This document shows positions 11,501 to 19,155 of a stretch of DNA of 64,000 nt, piece after piece. The stretch's first letter is position 1, and each line of letters begins with the position of its first letter. The DNA is taken from NCBI GenBank assembly GCA_900708905.1, contig CAADRB010000049.1:428522-492521 (forward strand), in the 5' to 3' direction. The position numbers and the translations under genes are program-made. Origin of the DNA: Hymenolepis diminuta (lineage: Eukaryota; Platyhelminthes; Cestoda; Cyclophyllidea; Hymenolepididae). The notes under the pieces were generated by a model. The model saw only the letters and a list, made by a program, of their open reading frames with translations, did not search any database and had not been told where the DNA came from.

Positions 11501-13226
11501 AAGACCACTGACACATATCATACGTTCTTAGATGAGGTGAGTTTATGTCGACAAAAATAACTCAAGGGAATTGTTTAATGCGTGTAAAACGACTCTTAAA
11601 CAAATTAAAGCATCCAGAAGAACAGTAGTGTCTTTGGTTTTTCTTCGACGGAAAAAACTTTCGAAAACTTTCACCAGGATCAAAAAGTCGGTTGAAGAAA
11701 TGATAGATAGCTGTGTGCGGGCGGACCCCACTGAAGTTCTAACTGTTATCCATGCGCACTAAGTTTACAGCAACAGTGATGGTTTTCGGTGTTGTGAAGG
11801 GCGGTGACGGAAGGGCACATCATGACTCCTCCATCTTTCTTGGAGTCAATGCAGATGTAGATGCAGAATCAGATGCCTATGTAGGGACTGCTCAAACCAT
11901 TGTAAAGCCACTTCGGAGATGCAACGTAACCAATGGAGGAAGACCCCATGTCTTCCAACAAGATTCGACTCCATCTCATAAAGTTCTCAAAATAAAGAAT
12001 TGGATGGCCGAAAAATTTCATCAACATGTTACATCAAACTTATGGTCTGCTCACCAGACTCTAATTCTTTGAATTATTACGTGTGGGGCGAAGGGCGGTT
12101 GAAAAAGAAGTTAATAAGGACCCTCATAGTACCAAGTTCCCCTCTCTGCTGGAAGTAATAGCCCGAGCAATGGAGGACATCAATAAAAACCACCTCACCA
12201 AAACTCGGAGTCGCTTTTGAACTCGAACTGAGTCGCTGATAGAAGCCGAAGAAAGATATACAGAATAAAATCTAGGTTAAAAAGTATAATGTTTCTTGGT
12301 TTTGTTACAAGAAATTGTAAGTTTCAACCGTTAATAGTTTCATTTCCTGCTTTTTCTAAAAGTGCGTAAGGTGTCCTCAGATGCCTTACACATCAAATAT
12401 TTAGTACACTATTCTTCCTCTAAAATAAATCCGTATATGTTAAACACTAATATTTGAAGTAAAATACTGCACTTACCGGGACCTCGCGGCTTCAGTACCT
12501 TCCCCAATCTGAATATGATCAACTTTTTCGACTTTGGAAGTCTCTAAGTTGTTGAAAAAAGATATGTTGAAAGATTCAAAGTGAATAATTGGAAATATGG
12601 CTTATAAAAAATTAAGTAATTTGTACCTTTATACAGAACAAAGTGGAGATTGGAAAGGTGAGAATAAGAAATAGGGCAGAAAGTAAGACCAAAAAAATGT
12701 AGGTACCACGACTGACTAATGGTGTTGGTTCTTCTTCATGAAAATCGGAGAACTTTGGATCTATATCAATTTGAAAAAGGAATTTATTTGCTCAAAATAA
12801 TGCAAAAATTAAAAGCAAATTAGGTAAATGCGTATAATTACCGTCAAGAAATGCACTTTCATAAGTAAAAATTGATTGATAATGCGTAGGAACTTCTTCA
12901 TCCTCGGCTGCAATATCATCATCTGGGACACTTTTTTTCTTCTTCTTTTTAACCTTAGATGTTTTCTGATCATCAAAAGGATAATCTTGAGAAAATTCGA
13001 AAGCAGTCCCGAATTCGAAAGCTGGGGCGGGTTTAGGACTGTTTACAGAAGTATGCTGATTATTTTTATCTGGTGATTTTAACCCTGCTGCCTCATAGCT
13101 GAAAGTATACGACTTCACTGTAAACGGTATTAATACTTCCTCACTGTCTACATTATTATCCTTTGGTTTTACACGATGCATTCCAAATTTCTTTTCGCGA
13201 TGGCCATCTAGATTTTCCACTACCAT
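2586..13226 (-). CDS. STOML1: Stomatin-like protein 1 / UNC-24 homologue (PHB + SCP2 domains), 8 exons, 523 aa
   Basis: Exons on the minus strand: 13226-12842, 12760-12627, 12543-12477, 10200-10118, 7393-7181, 5423-5368, 5287-4842, 2773-2586; all junctions are GT-AG and all phases agree. Residues 1-128 are polar with a lysine run. Residues 150-172 form the hydrophobic hairpin with a central proline (LTFPIS), as in stomatin, followed by the signature IIFRLGKVLKPRGPG (about 181-196) and the rest of the stomatin/PHB domain to about 325. The tail from about 405 is an SCP2/sterol-carrier domain (FSGSLL near the end). PHB followed by SCP2 is the diagnostic order of animal STOML1/UNC-24; those proteins sit on late-endosome or plasma membranes, bind lipid and modulate acid-sensing/DEG-ENaC channels. 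At 523 aa it is longer than the roughly 400-aa vertebrate protein, through the N-terminal extension and the PHB-SCP2 linker. The 2-3 kb introns hold transposons. A splice acceptor lies 7 nt before the ATG. Exon 6 (18 codons) is the least certain. Confidence 0.88.
7500..7745 (+). repeat. LTR-like dispersed repeat, copy 1
   Basis: Lies in intron 4 of the STOML1-like gene. It shares a core (GAAGCCGCAGTGACGTC, then a block ending CAATACACGTTAGCCCA, then GTTGTTTGCTGTTGTTAG) with copies at 10310-10740 (reverse), 42150-42365 and 62590-62890. It lies about 420 bp before the decayed gypsy pol in the same orientation, so it may be the remnant of a 5' LTR, although I could not see clean TG...CA ends or a primer-binding site. 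A non-autonomous LTR or SINE-type family is an alternative. Confidence 0.55.
8160..9530 (+). mobile_element. Decayed Ty3/gypsy pol (RNase H end to integrase C-terminus) with internal inversion
   Basis: Plus-strand translation at 8175-8340 gives the end of the RT/RNase H region (QRWGMILAEYDFKIKHRKT, then a degraded LSRF). From 8880 to 9530 it gives the second half of the integrase core (GFPETLVSDNGT, PPYHPQSNGQAGQFVDALKR) and the C-terminal region (FWTAGTVVKRQGKLTYEI, LLLDTFKLP). The middle part, with the HHCC zinc finger and the first core aspartate (HVDF, DSHSK), lies on the opposite strand at about 8390-8870. Numerous stops and frameshifts show it is dead. No gag, protease or most of RT is seen. 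It sits in an intron of the STOML1-like gene and is not expected to be expressed as a protein. Confidence 0.85.
8390..8870 (-). mobile_element. Inverted internal block of the gypsy pol (integrase zinc finger and core start)
   Basis: Read on the minus strand, this block gives in order the pol linker (GTVDCRLLFD), VLQQFHSSHPG, the zinc finger (ARGYTYWLGMDKNIE, CLKCQ) and the start of the integrase core (RVHVDFGDLINGVAYLV, then DSHSK). These are exactly the parts missing between the two plus-strand pol pieces on either side. A single inversion of roughly 480 bp within an otherwise collinear element explains the arrangement. In-frame stops show it is a pseudogene. Confidence 0.8.
10310..10740 (-). 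repeat. LTR-like dispersed repeat, copy 2 (longest, reverse orientation)
   Basis: Located in intron 3 of the STOML1-like gene. On the minus strand it begins near TTCGTCCACGAAGCTGGAGT, which matches copies 1 and 4, continues through a pyrimidine-rich middle and ends with TTGTTGTTAGCTCCTACTC and a further 90 bp. At about 430 bp it is the longest copy and is the best template for defining the family. It is in the opposite orientation to copy 1, so the two do not form a normal LTR pair around the gypsy pol fragment. Confidence 0.6.
11105..12385 (+). mobile_element. Decayed Tc1/mariner transposon
   Basis: Broken transposase reading frames run from about 11340 to 12270: KRSADPLRTPKFVRRVHGM, then RLLNKLKHPEE, then the first catalytic-aspartate block (FFFDGKNF), then VMVFGVVKGG, FQQDSTPSHK (second aspartate) and NWMAEKFHQHVT, then after a frameshift SPDSNSLNYYVWGEG. 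In intact relatives the last block has D where N is seen here. Spacing between the second and third catalytic positions is about 37 residues, suggesting a DD37D-like mariner group. Candidate terminal inverted repeats are near 11105-11130 (GGAAGGCCACTTATG) and 12357-12385, reverse complement GAGGACACCTTACG, giving a normal 1.28-kb element. It has several stops and at least two frameshifts, so it is inactive. It lies in intron 3 of the STOML1-like gene in antisense to that gene. Confidence 0.85.
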
Positions 13227-15385
13227 TTTTATCCTACGTACAATAAAAGTAAGGGAATGCAAAAAAATTAATAAATCGTCCTAGGTCATGATAATAGAAC
13301 TATTAAAACTGAACTTTAAATATACAAGAAACATATATATCATGAAATTGATAAGATAAAACCCCCACCCAGAGATTCAATATCATTAAAACTGGCGGAC
13401 TTTAATTAGCAAAAGTCGACTTCATAAGAAGGATTCGATTGATACATTTAAACAATAACATATTATCACATACTATTTTTTAGTATCATACGGCTTAAAT
13501 TTATTTTTGTTTTAAGAATAAGATACTGTTTTGTTCTTTTTATGTATATGCTTGTCGTTCCGGTTAATTCTCTTTTATGTTCTATCACAAATATTTTTGA
13601 TATTTCCACAAAGCTCTGTACCTTTACCTAAAGTTTCAAGACAATAATTTTCACCGTGGCATTATTTCATCTGAATTGATGTACAAAATTTTAAAGTGAG
13701 TGGTGTTTACTTTTAATCTTTAGGACGATTGTAATAAATTCATGGAGTTCAATGTTCGTTGGCTACCATAAATTAATTGCAAAAACATCCTTTTTTCTTA
13801 ATCAATTCGAAATTAATAAATAAAAATATAAATTTTTGAGCTCCTTTAAATAAAACAATAGAGATGTTAGAGTCCTTCGATGCCACGGTGGTCAACATGC
13901 AGGTGTACCATGAATAATGTCATGAGATCAATGCTCATTTATGTACATCTACAAGATAAGTTGTGGAACAAGAGTTTCATGGACACCTCCTTTTTACCGA
14001 AATCAAGTTTAGTAGTCCCCTCTCCTAATGGTAACTGAAAGACGTGATGCTAAAATTAACAGTGATTTTGTTTGTACTCACATTTTAATTTTGATTGTGA
14101 GGTATTGATAGTAATAACCAATACCCAATGGTAGTATTTGCCATCTTCGAATATTACGTAATGTAATGACGTCGAGGGTCTATCGGGGTCTATTTCGTCT
14201 ATCGATCGAATAGATGAAATAAGTCAAGTCAAGTCGGAGGTGGCAGAGAAGTCACCCCAATTTATTAATAAGTAAATTAGGTTTATATACAAAACATTTC
14301 TTCGATCAACTTCAGTCATGTCTCGTCCTCGGTACCTCGGTATGATGATCGACGTCTGTTCAAGTATCTATGTGCAAACATGCAAACACATAGCGGAACT
14401 ACCTGTGGACACTGTATTGGAGGTCTTACCGTCAGTCAATCACTCTTAATCACCATGTGTTGATAGACATCTGCTGCCTATAGCACTCTCTGACTACCCT
14501 AATCAGGTATGCATTTTTAGAGTGTCGGTGGGATCACATTTCATATGAAGTTGAACGAATAAAAAAGTGACACGGAATAACGACATGGGTGAATTGATTT
14601 ATTCCATTTATTTTATCGACGTGACCCTGATAGCTCAAACCTTATCACATATTTAATATTCATAATAGCATTAATTTTAGTACTAGAAATTATTTATTTT
14701 AACAATAAAGATATATAACTCAATCCTCGAACAACTGATGGTAATATATATCCTATAATTTTAATATTTGCAAACTTCAATGACTAAATTTTCCTGAAAC
14801 TCAATCATAACATTTAATAGTTAATTCTTCGTAGATGCATTAAATTTGGCCAAAATTAAATTACCTTAATAATTGTGCAGACGAATTGCTTCATCATCCT
14901 GCTGTCCTCGAAGGTCTAAATCAAATAGTTATTTTTCACCTCGGTTTTCCTATTTATCTCTTTCCCCACTTTTTCTTATCTCTTTACGACTTTCTCATCC
15001 TCCGAAAAAATATATAATTTAGCCTCTAATTTCTTTTCGAAAAATCTAAATATTGCTGTTCAGTTCCACAAAGTTAGAGAATTCAGTGAAATAAGCTTCT
15101 ATTATGATCAATATATTAGAATATAATTGTTTTCTTCGATATTTAATTTTTGCTTTTTTTTATTGATGTGGATATATTTACCGGATGGTTTATGAGCACT
15201 ACTTCCAATAGTCATAAATAAACCATCTAAAAAGCTTCATTTTTTCTTCCTTCTATTGATTTATAGTTAAACGTTATAGATTGTTCAATTTATGGCTGTT
15301 TCTTGAAGATTATTTAACTGTCCATTAAGTGTTTAAGTAGCCCTAACTCGCAATAAATTTAATTCCGAATTCTAGTGTTTTTGCA
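13227..15385. other. Divergent intergenic region between the STOML1-like and FUN14 genes
   Basis: Roughly 2.2 kb between two divergently transcribed genes, so both promoters should lie here. It contains a full copy of the MITE family at 14178-14634. The rest is AT-rich with poly-T/poly-A runs and no other open frame that I can support. There is a good splice acceptor 7 nt before the STOML1-like ATG (minus strand, ...GTACGTAG). Confidence 0.5.
14178..14634 (+). repeat. MITE-like element, copy 1 (complete, both inverted termini)
   Basis: The left end (GTCTATCGGGG ... GATGAAATAAGTCAAGTC) is the inverse of the right end (GGTGAATTGATTTATTCC ... GTGACCCTGATAG), giving terminal inverted repeats of about 50 bp with mismatches. 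The 350-bp interior has no coding potential and matches 25538-25970 and, reversed, 18268-18513. Size, long inverted termini and absence of a transposase point to a non-autonomous DNA transposon. Target-site duplications are not obvious. It is in the promoter space of two genes. Confidence 0.75.
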
Positions 15386-16133
15386 ATGGCTTCGCAACAA
15401 GCCGTAGATGAAATTGCCGAAGCGACTGATGAATTTCTAGGTAAAATCGAAAAAAAACCCATCGGTCAACAAATTCTCATCGGGGCCGCTTCTGGATTGT
15501 AAGTTACTGGGGTTTATCTATATAAGTATGTAGGGTGACGGGTTATGTTCTGTCGAAAATTGGCAAGAGTATTGCTTTTTGCATTGGTGTCACAGCGGTT
15601 GGCGCGCAGGTATTTATTTAAAAATTGCTGAGTATTGGTAAACTGTAATTGCCTAATTCACATTTGTTATTTTTGTAGTTCTTTATGAGCCGAAGAAGAA
15701 CAAAAACTGATTGGAAGAAAGTTGAATCTGATGCCCGTAAGGCCCTACAAACGGTCATTCCTACAACCAAACAGGTTTGTCGGTTTTTATCTCGTTTGGG
15801 TTCCTATAAGGGATCCAAATCCTATAAATTTCCAAGTTGGAAGTCTTGTTCAAATCCCTTAACATTTTAGGATAATGCTATTCTGCAGAAAGTAAGATAA
15901 TTTATTAAATTCTCTGCCTTATGTCATGCACAATTGTCATGTGAGTCGTTGAAATTTTCACTCTGTCACACATCCAGTTTACAGCTTCCTAGTGTATGTT
16001 GTTTAAATTTGATTTTGCGCTAGTTGTTTACTATTTTCCACTTGATCTTTAGATTATCGCCGTTTTGAAAGAAAATCAGGTCTTTTTTGGTTCCTTCGGA
16101 GGTGGATTTCTCATCGGTGTATCCTTCGCGTAG
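15386..16133 (+). CDS. FUNDC1: FUN14 domain-containing protein (FUNDC1/2-like), 5 exons, 128 aa
   Basis: Exons 15386-15498, 15534-15609, 15679-15774, 15871-15891 and 16053-16133 join with matching phases. The protein carries the FUN14 domain: GLVTGYVLSKIGKSIAF, then TDWKKVESDARKA (the conserved W-x-x-V-E/D stretch between membrane segments), and the glycine-rich C-terminal segment FFGSFGGGFLIGVSFA. Three hydrophobic segments (about 28-45, 53-72 and 111-128) fit the family, which sits in the mitochondrial outer membrane; FUNDC1 recruits LC3 for hypoxia-induced mitophagy and acts at ER-mitochondria contacts. The 37-residue N-terminus is acidic but shows no Y/W-x-x-L LC3-interaction motif, so a mitophagy-receptor role is not supported by sequence. 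Intron 1 is only 35 bp and exon 4 only 21 bp. A potential acceptor TAG lies 11 nt upstream of the ATG. The FUNDC1 versus FUNDC2 assignment is open. Confidence 0.88.
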
Positions 16134-17572
16134 TGTGTGTTTATTGTCAATCTTATCTTTCGTCCTTTCGAAGATACTCATACACATTTTCAAAGCGCCC
16201 TTTCCTATAGAGTTCATATTATGTATAATAATTTCGGCTTTTGTATAATGAATACACCTCACCCTGTATTCTCAATAATTTTATCTGAATTTGGTGTTGC
16301 TAAAGGGAATGTAACTTTAAACGCTTGTTTAATCGGTTAAATCATTCGATTTGGTGAATTTGATGCTTCTCAGTTGCTACTATAGTTCGAGTTTATTGTG
16401 CTTCTCTAGTTCCCGTACGTTAGGTTTGACAGCAGTTCATTCAACATTTGCTCTCCTGATACGATAGTATGCTTCCTATTCTTTCTCTTTTGCTTTTTAG
16501 TAAAATTAGAGGGACGATGGCTTATGTACCTCGTTGATATTTCGAGCCATCTAGTGAGTGGCTGCTCGAATAGCATTTGGTAAAAATAGATATCATTTCT
16601 TAAAATCGATTCTAGGTGTGCACTTCCTCGCCCGGATAGACTTTTGATTATGGATATATGCGTTATCTTATTTAGTATTCAGTCTCCCTAACTCTGCATA
16701 ACCCACTGCAGATTGAAACAGGTAGAAGGAAGAATGAGAAAAAAAGTGGATTAAGTGCGTGTTTATTGATTGTGTAATTACGCAAGCGAAAGGGGCTCAG
16801 TCTGCTGCATGCATTTGAGTGGTAGAGAGTGAGATAAAATAAAGACATTGCGCCGGGGATGAATTATGAGCTCAGTTAAAGGAAAAAATCTGATGTAGGT
16901 CTTGATGGTTTGCTAGTTATATGGTGTTGCCAAAATAGCGCCATAGTTTGAAGGCACATGATAATGTGAGCATCTTTACTTTCACAATGGCAAGGCGGAT
17001 TTTACCATTTAAATCTCGTCAAATAGTTTCTCACATCCGCAGCCGACTAGTCCTTCGACTTCAACTTTCGTTTGGCTTGATTTCTGAATTATTACAGTTT
17101 TTGAAGTTAGACTCTTCTACACCAATTTAATGCTATAAAGTCTAGCTTTCTGCTGCTATCTATCTGACCACCTGATATCACTAGACTACAGTTAATAAAA
17201 CAGAAGTGTTTTTACTTCTTTTATATTATTACATTTGGCGAGATCACTTATAAAAAGAATATAACTAATGAGTGGACTGTTGGATAGGGGGTATACCTAG
17301 ACTAGCTGTCCATACATTAGGGCTAGCATGTATCATAGGTACGTGTGTGACCCACTGAAATATGAATTGCTCCTATCGTAAAAGTGCGCAGAACCTGGGG
17401 CTTTGTTTTGTCAGTCAGAAGCAGACTTTGAAGTAGCTTATTTTAGGACTTTTGGTTGTGACCTCATATTGTAACGCTTTATTATAAAATTCCCCACAAA
17501 TTAAACTGGTTTAAATTACTAACAGGTGTCTTACACTAGACAAAATTCAAGAACGTAGTTTTAGTATGATTG

Positions 17573-17858
17573 CTGCATATAAGAAAATAATATTTTTCCC
17601 AAAATAATTCTTATATGTTAGATCCTTTGTCTACCACCTTTTAATTCCCTTTTATTTGAACGAATTTATTTACATTACAGTTGTATATGGCGCATAATAT
17701 AAATCGACCTGTCGATACGGGAACTTGCGTCTTATTCTGGTATAGTGTTTTGGGTCGTTTTGTATTGTGATGTTGTAGGGTCGTATTTGTAAATAGTTCA
17801 ATGTCTTAGGGAATCAAAGAGTCGGTGCGGTATCCTACAGAGAAGAACAGATTACAAC
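17573..17858 (+). repeat. Dispersed repeat C, copy 1
   Basis: About 285 bp sharing most of its length with 26939-27240: both begin with TATAAGAAAATAA, have TTAATTCTTATA-type sequence, then TATTTGTTTACATTA, ATGGCGCATAATA, GGGTCGTATTTGTAA and TTAGGGAATC, and end near TCCTACAGAGA. The first 40 bp contain an imperfect inverted repeat (ATAAGAA / TTCTTAT). No coding capacity and no known family recognised. Confidence 0.65.
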
Positions 17859-18267
17859 AATTACTATATGTGAATTTGATACCGTGTACATGAAATTGGA
17901 TTAGCAATTCCTCTAGTGTGGACCATGGCCACAAAGAAGAGACATTTCCTTTATCTCACTAAAACCGTTTATTATTAGAACTATTAAGTTTGTAAACGAA
18001 CGTTTATTTGCGCGATGTTAGTCATATCCAGTCATTGGTCTCTCTACGTAGTGATCAGCATTTTGAATTAAGCAAGAATCAAGGCCGGCGGGATACTTCC
18101 GTTACTCAGACTATAGATATTCGTTCGAATAGAGGATGAGTAGACCAGGTTATTAAAACATATTTTAAAAAATTTTGTCCTTCTTGAGGTTTTCTGAACT
18201 TATTTCAATTTCTTTGTCAGTTTATTTAATTATAGTGAACTGTTTTCTAATGTAATTCTGCTACAGC

Positions 18268-18513
18268 TAGCAGGTGTCTGTCAATATCTGGTGATAATAT
18301 CTCCAACACAGTGTCCATAGGCGATACCGCTGGGTGTTTGCGTGTTTGCGCAAGGATGGTTAAACAGATCCGACATCTGTTTAATGTTTTGTATATAAGC
18401 CTAATTTACATATTTATAAATTTGGGTGACTTGTCTGCCATCTCCGAACCGATCTGGCGACATGGGTGACTTGACTTATTCCATCCATTTGATCGATGTG
18501 GCCCCGATAGACC
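18268..18513 (-). repeat. MITE-like element, copy 2 (truncated, reverse orientation)
   Basis: Reverse complement of the left 250 bp of the MITE family. The outer terminus on the right (GATCGATGTGGCCCCGATAG) and the subterminal block (GGCGACATGGGTGACTTGAC) are well preserved and show the undamaged terminal repeat better than copy 1. The inner end stops near AGCAGGTGTCTGTCAA, so the other terminus has been lost. Confidence 0.7.
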
Positions 18514-19155
18514 TATCATTATTGCAAATTAGTTTGATTGACTTCATTAAAATTTACAGACTAGAATATTATGGCACTTATTTAATAATAAACGCAATTT
18601 CATCCTGATCGCAATAAACGTCGCATTTTAATGAAAGATTTTAATCGGAACTGCGCGATTTTGGTAATTGAGAAAAGTAGACGTGGAAATAACTATGTAT
18701 AAATCATATATCACTAACCCTCGCAATAAATGAAGATGTGAATCGATGCGTTATTTGACGTGCTACTCTTATATTATATTCAATATTCATTTGACAAATA
18801 GGACCATAAAAATATCCCGTCAAATAAGAAATACAATTTAGCTTTGTAAGCATTATTTACTAAGAATAATATTTTAATATAATAAGATTATTATATTTTA
18901 TTAATTTTATGGGTTATTGTAAATTATTTGTTTATTTTGGTAAATATAACTATATTATTGCGCGGTTTACGACTTTTCACCAAAAGCCTATCGCAAGTTG
19001 AATTGAGTCGCTGAGGTTATTTATATTCCCAGATCTCAGAAATGCTACATGATCCTCATGATCAGACAGCAAATAACAAAAGGCGTGTTTGATTTTTACA
19101 TTTATTTTAATTTTACTTGCATCTTAATTTCAAACACTTCCTTTTTAATTCTAGC

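Larger units (their letters stand above)
16134..19155. other. Intergenic region between FUN14 and SENP genes
   Basis: About 3 kb with no gene that I recognise. It contains one copy of the two-copy repeat C at 17573-17858 and a truncated reverse copy of the MITE at 18268-18513. Open frames such as 16948-17130 and 18426-18608 are short; the latter lies inside the MITE. The promoter and any 5' exon of the SENP gene should lie in the 0.6 kb before 19156, which is strongly AT-rich (18840-18960). Confidence 0.5.

Noticed and set aside
13227..13262. Upstream extension of the STOML1-like first exon to an earlier ATG
   Set aside because: The extension passes through a good splice acceptor (GTACGTAG) just before the ATG at 13226, so the earlier ATG is probably in an intron or leader.
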